In this document: positions 1-9,110 of the stretch, one piece after another
Numbering within the stretch: position 1 is the first letter of the stretch
How the letters are laid out: the number at the start of each line of letters is the position of its first letter
DNA from: Verrucomicrobiaceae bacterium
GTDB taxonomy: Bacteria > Verrucomicrobiota > Verrucomicrobiae > Verrucomicrobiales > Akkermansiaceae
Reading direction: 5' to 3'
Assembly: GCA_003820635.1 (NCBI GenBank)
Contig: RPOS01000120.1
Coordinates: 1 to 9,110 of the forward strand
DNA: 9,110 bases
Position numbers and translations under genes: made by a program
The notes under the pieces: generated by a model
Database searches by the model: none
The model's input: the letters and a program-made list of their open reading frames with translations, nothing else
Told to the model about the DNA's origin: nothing

Positions 1-2921
<2,921 letters not shown>

Positions 2922-3161
2922 ATGATCTACCTCTACGAAACGGTGCCGGGCAGTGAAGGTGGCGAAGTTTGCCGTTACGAAATCAAGCAGAGCATCCACG
3001 ACGCGGCGCTGACGCACCATCCCGAGACCGGCGCGCCGATCCGCCGCGTGATTCTCGGCGGTCTCGGGCTCATCACCGGCAAGTCAAAACGTCCGCAAGC
3101 ACCCGCTCCCCAGCCGGCGCGGCGGGGCTGCGGCTGCGGAAGCGGTGGTTGCGGCCATTGA
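2922..3161 (+). CDS. Small FmdB-family-like protein that has lost most zinc-ribbon cysteines
   Basis: This 79-residue protein begins MIYLYETVP and continues EIKQSIHDAALTHHPETG and APIRRVILGG. That tracks the FmdB / putative regulatory zinc-ribbon family (MPIYEYxC..C...QS..DPPLxxCPxCGxxVRRxxSGG). The two CxxC knuckles are absent: the first is replaced by a Gly/Ser/Glu-rich stretch with a single Cys, the second by HPET. The C-terminus instead ends in a short Cys/Gly tail (RRGCGCGSGGCGH), as is common in the family. The fold may persist, but zinc binding at the usual site looks unlikely. Function is unknown; regulatory roles proposed for FmdB are weakly supported. An in-frame ATG at 2874 would add 16 residues. 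I chose 2922 because it matches the family N-terminus. The next gene starts 101 bp downstream. Confidence 0.75.
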   Translation: MIYLYETVPGSEGGEVCRYEIKQSIHDAALTHHPETGAPIRRVILGGLGLITGKSKRPQAPAPQPARRGCGCGSGGCGH

Positions 3162-3262
3162 GGGAGAGGCGTCCGGTGACAATTGGCGGCGCGAAACTGG
3201 AAATTGGAGTTTCCCCGCGGCGAATCCTCCCTAGCATCCGGCCCGTCCGCCACAGTTTTGCC

Positions 3263-4597
3263 ATGCCACATGATCCCGTATCCAATGACGATCTGAACAT
3301 CACCAGCCTCGGTCCGCGTGAGCTTCCTTCACCGGCATGCAAGCTGGATTTCCCGGCCGAGGGATCCTGCTGGCATGCCGATGGCGACCGCATCGCGCTC
3401 AACGACCACATGGACTCGATCCGTGAGGCGATGAAAATCGACATCGATCCGCCGTCCATCGAACTGGCCGGCCCGCGGCGCGAGATTTTCTTCAATCCTC
3501 CGGAAACCTGCATCGCCATCGTCACCTGCGGTGGCCTCTGCCCCGGCATCAATGACGTGATCCGCGCCATCGTCATGCAGGCCTATTACACTTATGGAGT
3601 GCGTCAGATCCTGGGCATCCAATACGGCTACGAGGGGCTGGACCCCGCCTTCGGCCACAAGCCCATCGAGCTCACTCCGGAAAAAGTGATGAACATCGCC
3701 AGCTTCGGCGGCTCGTTTCTCGGCTCCTCGCGCGGCAAGCGGGATGTCAAGGTGATGGTCAACCGCCTGGAGGCCCTCGGCGTGAACATCCTCTATGTCA
3801 TCGGCGGTGACGGCTCGCAGCGCGGCGCGCAGGCGATCTATGAGGAAGTGCAGCGCCGCGGCAACCGCCTGGCAGTCGTCGGCGTGCCGAAAACCATCGA
3901 CAATGACATCATGTTCATGGACCGGAGTTTCGGCTATCAGACGGCGTTCGCCGTCGCGTTCCATGCTGTCAACTCCGCCCACACCGAGGCGCGCGGTGCC
4001 CGCAACGGTCTTGGCCTGGTGAAACTGATGGGCCGCGATTCCGGCTTCATCGCCTGCTCCGCCGCGCTGGCCACCGGTGAGGCCAATGCCGTGCTCATCC
4101 CGGAGGTGCCCTTCAGGCTTGAGGGGAAAAACGGGCTGCTGGAGGTCATCGAGGACCGCATCGCCACCCGCGGCCATGCTGTCATCATCACCGCGGAAGG
4201 CGCCGGCCAGGATCTCATCACCGATGCCAACCATGCCACCGATGCCTCGGGAAACAAACTCCACGCGGACATCGGCCTGTTTCTCAAGGACCGCATCATC
4301 GAGCACTTCAATAACCGGAAGATCGAGCTCAACCTCAAATACATCGATCCGAGTTATCTCATCCGCAGCGTTCCCGCCTCGCCCGAGGACCGGATTTTCT
4401 GCCTCAATCTCGGCCGCCACGCGGTGCACGCCGGCATGGCGGGCAAGACCGGCATGGTCGTCGCCCGCTGGCACCAGAGCTACGTCCACCTGCCGATGAG
4501 CCTCGTCACCCGCGGCCGCCGCAAGGTGGATCCCACCGGGGATCTCTGGCGCTCGGTGGTCGAGTCCACCGGCCAGCCTCCGCGCATGGGTGTGTGA
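3263..4597 (+). CDS. pfkA: ATP-type 6-phosphofructokinase, long (plant/trypanosome-like) class
   Basis: This cytoplasmic enzyme phosphorylates fructose 6-phosphate to fructose 1,6-bisphosphate, the committing step of glycolysis. The 444-residue protein has TCGGLCPGIN (88-97, phosphate-binding loop), GGDGS (181-185), PKTIDND (209-215, catalytic base Asp213), MGRDSGF (256-262), IPEVPF and IDPSYLIRS (from 361). Gly at the fourth position of GGDG is the usual mark of ATP rather than pyrophosphate use, while Lys210 in PKTIDND is shared with pyrophosphate enzymes. The combination is typical of the long class known from plants, trypanosomes and spirochaetes, so the donor should be called ATP with some caution. 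About 80 residues precede the core, as usual for this class. The ATG at 3263 gives the expected N-terminus; an open frame extends further upstream but is not protein-like. No ribosome-binding site stands out. Confidence 0.93.
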   Translation: MPHDPVSNDDLNITSLGPRELPSPACKLDFPAEGSCWHADGDRIALNDHMDSIREAMKIDIDPPSIELAGPRREIFFNPPETCIAIVTCGGLCPGINDVIRAIVMQAYYTYGVRQILGIQYGYEGLDPAFGHKPIELTPEKVMNIASFGGSFLGSSRGKRDVKVMVNRLEALGVNILYVIGGDGSQRGAQAIYEEVQRRGNRLAVVGVPKTIDNDIMFMDRSFGYQTAFAVAFHAVNSAHTEARGARNGLGLVKLMGRDSGFIACSAALATGEANAVLIPEVPFRLEGKNGLLEVIEDRIATRGHAVIITAEGAGQDLITDANHATDASGNKLHADIGLFLKDRIIEHFNNRKIELNLKYIDPSYLIRSVPASPEDRIFCLNLGRHAVHAGMAGKTGMVVARWHQSYVHLPMSLVTRGRRKVDPTGDLWRSVVESTGQPPRMGV

Positions 4598-4639
4598 TCG
4601 TGATGACCCGCGCATGTCCTGAACTCCGCACCTTCACCC

Positions 4640-5941
4640 ATGATTTCACTCCGCATTGCCGCTGCCTTGGTGGCCATTCCCCTGCTCGTGTCCTCCTGCG
4701 CCAATTTCAGGAAACTCGGGCGCGACCTCAGGCTCATCGATGACGAATACCGCATTTCCGGCATCATCGAAAACGCCGATGGCCATGCCTGCTCCGTCCG
4801 TGCCATGGTGGTCGAGTGGAGCCGCGAGGCCAACAAGGTCTTCTCCGCAGACTTGCTGGAACTGACGGATGGCGGAGCCTTCATGTTCATCGTGAAAAGC
4901 CCTCTCAACCAGTTTGTCGCGGCCCATGCGGACATGAACGGCGACGGCCGCTACGACAAGGGTGAGCCGTTCTGGATCCACCGCGATGCCGGCGGCAACG
5001 CCGCGCCCGTGGCTCTCGACGCCTCAAACCGGATCGCACGGGTGAAAGGCCGTCTTTCGCCCTCGGAAATTCCGCCGCCGGAAATTCTCGACGCCATCGC
5101 CGGTGCGCTCAAAGGCCGCGATTTCTCAACCTTCATCTCCAACCAAGGCATCCGCTTCGCCATCGGCGAGACGGCGCGGCTCGATGATCCGCGCTTTGCC
5201 GCCACGCGCGGCGAGGATGGCCTGTGGACGCCCGCCACCTTCGCCATGCAGAGCGGCTTCGGCATCTATCTGCTGGAAGGATATGATCCGGCCAGGACAC
5301 CCGTGCTCTTCGTCCACGGCGCCGCAGGCTCGCCGCAGGACTGGCGGCTGGCCATGGAGAGGATCGACCGCAAGATCTATCAGCCCTGGTTCTATGTTTA
5401 TCCCTCCGGCATGCGCCTGGCGGCCGCCGCTAGCGCGCTCAACGAGGGAGTCAAACAACTCCACGACCGCTACCGCTTCGGCCGGCTCCACGTCGCGGCC
5501 CACAGCATGGGCGGCCTCGTCTCGCGGCGTTTCATCCAGGAAAACGTGATCCGTGACGGCAACACCTACATCAACACCTTCATCACCTTCTCCACTCCGT
5601 GGGACGGGCACGAGGCCGCCGCCATGGGCGTGAAATACGCGCCGCAAGTCGTGCCATCATGGCGGGACATGGAGCATGGTTCGGACTTCCTCGGCCACCT
5701 CTTCGACCAGCGCCTCAAGGGCCGGGTGAACCACCATCTTTTCTACAGCCACCGTGCCGGCAAGTCGCGCATCCTTCCTCCGGAAAACGACGGCACCGTC
5801 AGCGTGGCCAGCCAAACCCGCAAGGAGGCGAAGGCGGATGCCGTCGAAGTCCGCGGTTTCGACCAGGACCATGTTTCCATCCTCTCCTCACGCGAATCCC
5901 TCACCGCCGCGCGGAAAATCCTGGATGCGGCACCGCGGTGA
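4640..5941 (+). CDS. Alpha/beta-hydrolase (lipase/esterase-like) lipoprotein
   Basis: The 433-residue protein starts with a short lipoprotein signal ending in a lipobox (LVSSC, Cys20), so it is probably exported and lipid-anchored. The first third is a small domain with a calcium-loop-like segment, DMNGDGRYDKGE (98-109), as in EF-hand or dockerin loops. From about 220 an alpha/beta-hydrolase domain follows. It has FVHGAAGSP (oxyanion-hole region, His226-Gly227), the nucleophile elbow AHSMGG with Ser289, a candidate acid Asp384 in ENDGTVS and a candidate base His411 in DQDHVSIL. The layout resembles triacylglycerol lipases and PGAP1/LipA-like hydrolases; the substrate cannot be told. It begins 42 bp after the phosphofructokinase gene and ends 15 bp before the ABC ATPase gene, which suggests co-transcription with the latter. 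Confidence 0.88.
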   Translation: MISLRIAAALVAIPLLVSSCANFRKLGRDLRLIDDEYRISGIIENADGHACSVRAMVVEWSREANKVFSADLLELTDGGAFMFIVKSPLNQFVAAHADMNGDGRYDKGEPFWIHRDAGGNAAPVALDASNRIARVKGRLSPSEIPPPEILDAIAGALKGRDFSTFISNQGIRFAIGETARLDDPRFAATRGEDGLWTPATFAMQSGFGIYLLEGYDPARTPVLFVHGAAGSPQDWRLAMERIDRKIYQPWFYVYPSGMRLAAAASALNEGVKQLHDRYRFGRLHVAAHSMGGLVSRRFIQENVIRDGNTYINTFITFSTPWDGHEAAAMGVKYAPQVVPSWRDMEHGSDFLGHLFDQRLKGRVNHHLFYSHRAGKSRILPPENDGTVSVASQTRKEAKADAVEVRGFDQDHVSILSSRESLTAARKILDAAPR

Positions 5942-5956
5942 CCAACATCACTTGAA

Positions 5957-7093
5957 ATGCAGGGCACACTCCGCTTTGAAAACGTCAGCAAACGCTTCGG
6001 TGCCTTCACCGCGGTCAACGGCGTGACGCTGGACATCGAGCATGGCAGGGTGTTCTCGCTGTTAGGCCCCTCCGGCTGCGGCAAGACCACGCTGCTGCGG
6101 ATGGCCGCCGGCTTTGAGAAACCGGACGAGGGTCGCGTGTTTCTCGATGGCAAGGACATCACGGACCTGCCGCCGGAACAGCGGCCGGTGAACACCGTGT
6201 TCCAGAACTACGCGCTCTTTCCCCACCTCACCATCCGCGAGAACATCGCCTTCGGCCTGAAAATCAGAAAACTCTCCAACAGCCGGATCAAGGAAGAGGT
6301 GGACCGCATGCTTGATCTGGTGGACCTCGCCGACCACGCGGACAAGATGCCATCCAAGCTCTCCGGCGGCCAGAAACAGCGCGTCGGCATCGCCCGCGCA
6401 CTGGCCAACAAGCCGCGCGTCCTGCTGTTGGACGAACCGCTCGCCGCGCTCGACCTCAAGCTCCGCCAGCGCCTGCTCGTCGAGCTCGACGCCATCCACG
6501 ACGAGGTCGGCATCACCTTCCTCTACGTCACCCACGACCAGGGCGAGGCGATGTCCATTTCCGATACCATCGCGGTGATGAACGCCGGCCGCATCGAGCA
6601 GATCGGCAAGCCGGCGGAGATTTATGAAACGCCGCGCACCTCGTTTGTCGCGGCCTTCATCGGGGACACGAATTTCCTCGAAGGCCGCGTCACCGAATCA
6701 CTCGGCGTGCGCTTTTCCCGCGCGGACATCCCCGGTCTCGGCGCGGTGATGATCGACAACGACAAGCCCGTGCGCCCCGGCGACCGCATCCACCTCTCGC
6801 TGCGGCCGGAGAAACTCATCGTCACTCGCGAGAAACCCGCCAATGGCGAGTGGGACAACATGCTGCCCGGCACCGTGGAGGACGTCATCTACTTCGGCTC
6901 ACACACCCGCTACTGGGTGCGCTGCGGCGAATACCGCATCTGCGCCGAGCAACAGCACCGCACCTTCCTGTTAGACGAGCTGCCGCCCAGCTGGGGCGAT
7001 GCCGTCTGGCTCCGCTGGCACGCCAACGACGGCTTCCTGCTCGAACAATACCGCGAGGAAGACGAGGAGCTGCTCACGCTGCCGGAGGAGTGA
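5957..7093 (+). CDS. potA: ABC transporter ATP-binding protein, PotA-like (polyamine/Fe/sulfate importer family)
   Basis: This 378-residue ATPase would power an inner-membrane import complex. It has Walker A GPSGCGKTT (37-45), Q-loop FQNYALFPH, signature LSGGQKQR (from 135), Walker B LLLDEP with Asp159-Glu160, and H-loop VTHDQ (His193). The region after about 240 (FIGDTNFLEGRV, then LSLRPEKL) is a TOBE-type regulatory domain, with a very acidic end (EEDEELLTLPEE). Among importer ATPases the sequence is closest to PotA in style (NTVFQNYALFPHLT). Substrate is uncertain because the genes that would decide it (potB, potC, potD) are not adjacent: a hydrolase precedes it and a nucleotidyltransferase follows. 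The permease genes may lie elsewhere. The start is 15 bp after the hydrolase stop. Confidence 0.9.
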   Translation: MQGTLRFENVSKRFGAFTAVNGVTLDIEHGRVFSLLGPSGCGKTTLLRMAAGFEKPDEGRVFLDGKDITDLPPEQRPVNTVFQNYALFPHLTIRENIAFGLKIRKLSNSRIKEEVDRMLDLVDLADHADKMPSKLSGGQKQRVGIARALANKPRVLLLDEPLAALDLKLRQRLLVELDAIHDEVGITFLYVTHDQGEAMSISDTIAVMNAGRIEQIGKPAEIYETPRTSFVAAFIGDTNFLEGRVTESLGVRFSRADIPGLGAVMIDNDKPVRPGDRIHLSLRPEKLIVTREKPANGEWDNMLPGTVEDVIYFGSHTRYWVRCGEYRICAEQQHRTFLLDELPPSWGDAVWLRWHANDGFLLEQYREEDEELLTLPEE

Positions 7094-7107
7094 GAAAACC
7101 AGCCATC

Positions 7108-7647
7108 ATGACCGAAGAACTCCAACTCCTGCGAGACATCGTGACCCGCCTGGATGCGGCGGGAATCGACTACATGCTCACCGGTCCGGTGGCGCTGAAT
7201 TGCTACGCCCAACCGCGCATGACGCGCGACATCGACCTTGTGGTGGCTTTTCAGTTGGAGGATGTGGCGAGGATTGAAGAGGTGCTGGGGCAGGGCTATT
7301 ACGTTTCCACACATGCGGCGCGGGAAGCCGTGATGAATGAGAGCTGCTTCAACGCCATCCATCAGGACACGCTCATCAAGGTGGATTTCATGGTCCGGAA
7401 ACGCGGGGACTACCGCCTGCATGAGTTTGCCCGGCGGCAACGCCTGAAAGTAGCGGATTTCGATGTCTGGGTGGTGAGCAAGGAGGATCTCATCCTTTCC
7501 AAACTCCACTGGGCGCGGGAGTCTCAGTCGGAGCGGCAGCTCGCGGATGTGGAAAACCTGATTGCGACCGGCTGCGATGCCGCGTATCTACGGACATGGT
7601 CAGCCGCATTGAACCTGACAGATACGCTGACACGGGTTTTTCCGTGA
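7108..7647 (+). CDS. Nucleotidyltransferase-fold protein (MNT/AbiEii-like), 179 aa
   Basis: The N-terminal region has the pattern TGPVALNCYAQPRMTRDIDLVV, in which the first Gly region and Asp-Ile-Asp match the metal-binding core of minimal nucleotidyltransferases. A later segment, IKVDFMV, could give the third acidic residue. The rest, including WVVSKEDLILSKLHWARES and RQLADVENLI, is typical of stand-alone proteins of this group. Relatives include the antitoxin or toxin halves of several toxin-antitoxin and abortive-infection pairs, but many are uncharacterised, so no target is claimed. The gene begins 14 bp after the ABC ATPase stop. GGAGGAG lies at 7084-7090, 17 bp from the ATG and so farther than usual. 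Its stop codon overlaps the GTG start of the next small gene, which argues for coupled translation. Confidence 0.8.
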   Translation: MTEELQLLRDIVTRLDAAGIDYMLTGPVALNCYAQPRMTRDIDLVVAFQLEDVARIEEVLGQGYYVSTHAAREAVMNESCFNAIHQDTLIKVDFMVRKRGDYRLHEFARRQRLKVADFDVWVVSKEDLILSKLHWARESQSERQLADVENLIATGCDAAYLRTWSAALNLTDTLTRVFP

Positions 7648-7853
7648 AGGACACCCCGCCGGAGGTCAACGACCTGATCTTCGCGACGATGATGCGCAAG
7701 ACGCCGGAGCAGCGGCTGCTGATGGGTTTCGACATGATGGCCACCGCGCGGGAGATGGTTTGGAGCGCAATTGGGATCTCAGGAACCGAGCAGGAAAGAC
7801 GCCGCCTGTTCTTCCAGCGGTTTCATGGAGAGGAATCCCCATTTGAACTGTAG
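7644..7853 (+). CDS. Small protein translationally coupled to the nucleotidyltransferase, 69 aa
   Basis: I chose the GTG at 7644 because it overlaps the upstream TGA in a GTGA arrangement and because the sequence from there (KDTPPEVNDLIF) looks like a true N-terminus. An upstream ATG at 7596 in the same frame would add 16 residues that only shadow the previous gene. The protein is largely helical with no cysteines. It carries a pattern (TPEQRLLMGFDMMATAREMV, then ERRRLFFQRFHGEE) that I recall in small proteins paired with this nucleotidyltransferase type. No enzyme motif is visible. Its size and tight coupling suggest a partner or antidote of the upstream protein, which is an inference. The stop codon TAG is formed by the first bases of the REP-like block that follows. 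Confidence 0.7.
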   Translation: MKDTPPEVNDLIFATMMRKTPEQRLLMGFDMMATAREMVWSAIGISGTEQERRRLFFQRFHGEESPFEL

Positions 7854-8223
7854 CGGTCGCTGGGTACTGCGGAAAATCCCGCTTCCCGTCACGCACCCCC
7901 TCGCTGCCGGATGGTAAGAAACATTGTCCTTTGCGGAATTTGTCATCCATCCGCAGCCCGTTGGCATCCTCCGTCTTGTCGCCGGCTGTCATTTTCCGGG
8001 CGATGTCATTCCCTCGACTGCGATTGCATGTCACCGGGCTCCGGATGTCATCCCACGATTGGAAAATGATGGTCATCGTCGCCCTGATGACTGTCTGGAG
8101 CTCCGAAAAACGGCTTCCGGGGAGCCACGTTCCGGGATACAAAAAAACCCGCCCACGGGGGGAATCAGCGACAACCGGAGCGCAGCGGAGATGGCCGGAG
8201 GCAATCACAGACAGTTGCTACAG
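7849..8223. repeat. Decayed or composite REP-like block, gene-free
   Basis: The block opens with TGTAGCGG (7849) and closes with GCTACAG (to 8223), the same ends as the clean REP units further right. Its right part is a REP right arm in which the usual GGT between CAGCGAC and CACAGAC is replaced by 33 bases (8173-8205). After it comes the same GCAAATGCATCGCT spacer that follows REP unit 1. Between the ends I see a degenerate TGTCA repeat and short chance frames on both strands, none of which is protein-like. With the REP units it fills the whole gene-free stretch from 7854 to 8512. Confidence 0.6.
7987..8054. repeat. Degenerate direct repeat built on TGTCA...CCGGG...GATGTCAT.CCC
   Basis: The pattern occurs at 7987-8013 and at 8029-8054, with the same order of elements (TGTCA, CCGGG, GATGTCAT, CCC) but different internal spacing. 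It lies inside the decayed REP-like block. Its role is unknown. Confidence 0.5.
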
Positions 8224-8240
8224 TTTGCAAATGCATCGCT

Positions 8241-8357
8241 TGTAGCGGTGGTCTATGACCGCCGACGCCAATGAGGTGCGCGGAGCTTCTTCATTGGCTT
8301 TTTCTCATGCGTCCCACCCTCGGGGGAAATCAGCGACGGTCACAGACCGACGCTACA
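8241..8357. repeat. REP unit 1 (imperfect 117-bp palindromic element)
   Basis: The left arm (8241-8264, TGTAGCGGTGGTCTATGACC...) and right arm (8334-8357, ...CACAGACCGACGCTACA) are imperfect inverted copies. Within the left arm, CGGTC-type bases around TAT can form a small hairpin. Between the arms lie an 8-bp inverted repeat, GCCAATGA and TCATTGGC, and a CTCATGCGTCCC stretch. The unit is followed by the spacer GCAAATGCATCGCT and then by REP unit 2, giving a 136-bp period. These are the likely substrates of the neighbouring transposase. Confidence 0.9.
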
Positions 8358-8376
8358 GGTTCGCAAATGCATCGCT

Positions 8377-8493
8377 TGTAGCGGCGGTCTATGACCGTCG
8401 ATGCTCATGAGGTGCGCGGAGTTATTTCATTGGCTTTTTCTCATGCGTCCCGGCCGCAGGGCCAGTCAGCGACGGTCACAGACCGCCGCTACA
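8377..8493. repeat. REP unit 2, immediately upstream of the transposase gene
   Basis: The left arm (8377-8400) and right arm (8470-8493) are inverted copies over 24 bases with one mismatch. The unit has the same length as unit 1, and much of the interior is identical. The inner inverted repeat has drifted: the left half is now CTCATGAG, itself a palindrome. It ends 19 bp before the transposase ATG, so it may also influence expression of that gene. Confidence 0.92.
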
Positions 8494-8512
8494 GGTTCCT
8501 GCTTGTGCGGCG

Positions 8513-8995
8513 ATGCCTGGGCGCATCATCTTGCAAGACGTGAAACGGCTTTCCCGTCTTGAAATGGTTTTCACCGAGGCTCCGGTCTATTTCATCACTG
8601 CCTGCACGGAGAAACGCAGGCATCTGCTGGCCACTGAGGGGGCTCACGAGATCTTCCGGAATTTCTGCGTGAATGCGCGGGAAAGCGGCGTGTTGGTCGG
8701 GCGTTATGTCCTGATGCCGGACCACCTGCACCTTTTCGTCTGCATTCCTCCGGGCGCGGTGGGGCTCTCGGCATGGATGAAATCGCTCAAAAACACGCTG
8801 TCAAAACACTGGCGCGAAAGCGGTATCGAGGCACCACATTGGCAGAAAGGATTTTTCGATCATTTGATCCGTTCCAGTGAATCGCACGCGGAGAAGTGGA
8901 AGTATGTCCGGGAGAACCCGGTGCGTGCGGGCTTGGTGGCGAACGCGGAGGATTGGCCATACGCGGGTGCGATCCAGCCGGATTCGTGGACGTGA
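8513..8995 (+). CDS. REP-associated tyrosine transposase (RAYT, Y1 HUH family)
   Basis: This 160-residue protein belongs to the IS200/IS605-like single-strand transposases domesticated with REP sequences. It has the HUH motif in MPDHLHLFV (His71, His73) and the catalytic tyrosine Tyr131 in WKYVRENPVRAGL, plus the typical GRYVLMPDH, LSAWMKSLKNTLSKHWRE and HWQKGFFDHLIRSSES stretches. These are the residues needed for binding and cutting single-stranded REP hairpins, so the enzyme looks intact. Flanking REP units on both sides fit the known arrangement. RAYTs are normally single-copy and vertically kept rather than acting as selfish elements. The ATG at 8513 follows REP unit 2 directly and has no clear ribosome-binding site. 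Confidence 0.95.
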   Translation: MPGRIILQDVKRLSRLEMVFTEAPVYFITACTEKRRHLLATEGAHEIFRNFCVNARESGVLVGRYVLMPDHLHLFVCIPPGAVGLSAWMKSLKNTLSKHWRESGIEAPHWQKGFFDHLIRSSESHAEKWKYVRENPVRAGLVANAEDWPYAGAIQPDSWT

Positions 8996-8999
8996 GGAA

Positions 9000-9023
9000 T
9001 GTAGCGGCACCGACGCCAAAGAG
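9000..9023. repeat. Shortened REP left arm after the transposase gene
   Basis: TGTAGCGG is followed directly by CACCGACGCCAAAGAG, which matches a REP left arm lacking about ten bases of its small hairpin. It lies five bases after the transposase stop codon and just before a full left arm at 9030. Confidence 0.6.
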
Positions 9024-9029
9024 ATGCCC

Positions 9030-9110
9030 TGTAGCGGCGGTCTATGACCGTCGATGCTCATGAGGTGCGCGGAGCTTCTTCATTCGATTTTTCTCATACG
9101 TCCCGGCCGC
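9030..9110. repeat. REP unit 3, cut by the right window edge
   Basis: The left arm at 9030-9053 is identical to that of unit 2, and the interior (GATGCTCATGAGGTGCGCGGAGC, then TTTTTCTCAT) follows the same plan. The right arm would lie beyond the window. It completes the flanking of the transposase gene by REP units in the same orientation on both sides. Confidence 0.88.

Noticed and set aside
3162..3262. Possible promoter before the phosphofructokinase gene (TAGCAT near 3232, AAACT...AGTTT small inverted repeat)
   Set aside because: No -35 box lies at a suitable distance and the inverted repeat is only five bases per arm.
3329..4615. 428-codon minus-strand open frame opposite the phosphofructokinase gene
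   Set aside because: It is an antisense shadow of a strongly supported gene in GC-rich DNA, with no recognisable motif.
8141..8162. Minus-strand hairpin CCCG-TGGG-CGGG followed by seven T
   Set aside because: The stem is only four base pairs and no minus-strand gene ends there, so a terminator is not supported.
7666..8208. 180-codon minus-strand frame across the gene-free block
   Set aside because: It runs through REP-like repeats and opposite the small gene, has no family resemblance, and seems to be open by chance.
8241..8493. CRISPR-like regular repeats
   Set aside because: The repeats are palindromic units with near-identical spacers and belong to the REP/RAYT system. There are no unique spacers and no cas genes.

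Overview
The window looks like chromosomal DNA of a GC-rich bacterium, most likely a member of the Verrucomicrobiota. This rests on recognising the overall style of several proteins (the charged linker in LigA, the FmdB-like protein with lost cysteines, the nucleotidyltransferase/small-protein pair, the REP-associated transposase), on frequent CTC/CTG/GCC codons, and on the general lack of strong Shine-Dalgarno sites. No rRNA, tRNA or CRISPR array is visible, and the phylum call is an inference.

Left part (1-2792, minus strand): one long open frame encodes NAD-dependent DNA ligase LigA. It starts at 2792 and runs off the left edge just as the C-terminal BRCT domain begins. All ligase motifs are present. 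Between two strands of the adenylation domain, however, sits an extra block of about 255 codons (about 1476-2243). It reads in frame without a stop and resembles the kinase-like domains found in polyvalent mobile-element proteins. The block is bordered on one side by two tandem GC-rich palindromes and on the other by a tandem GAATGTTGGAT repeat. An out-of-frame ATG with a helical-looking N-terminus lies just inside it. It looks like a former free-standing gene with intergenic flanks that landed in ligA and became fused in frame. A heptamer repeat, whose copy number could change the reading frame, lies in the linker just before the BRCT domain.

Middle part (2922-7853, plus strand): six genes run rightward, divergent from ligA. 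They encode a small FmdB-like protein, an ATP-type 6-phosphofructokinase of the long PKTIDND class, an alpha/beta-hydrolase lipoprotein, a PotA-like ABC transporter ATPase, a nucleotidyltransferase-fold protein, and a short protein whose GTG start overlaps the nucleotidyltransferase stop. Spacings from the hydrolase onward are short (15 bp, 14 bp, then an overlap), so these may be co-transcribed. No common pathway is apparent, and the PotA-like gene has no permease or binding-protein gene beside it.

Right part (7849-9110): a REP/RAYT island. A Y1-type (HUH) REP-associated tyrosine transposase at 8513-8995 is flanked by imperfect palindromic units of 117 bp, two upstream in tandem with a 136-bp period and one downstream cut by the window edge. 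A decayed, longer block with the same kind of ends precedes them, and its first bases supply the stop codon of the last gene in the middle block.
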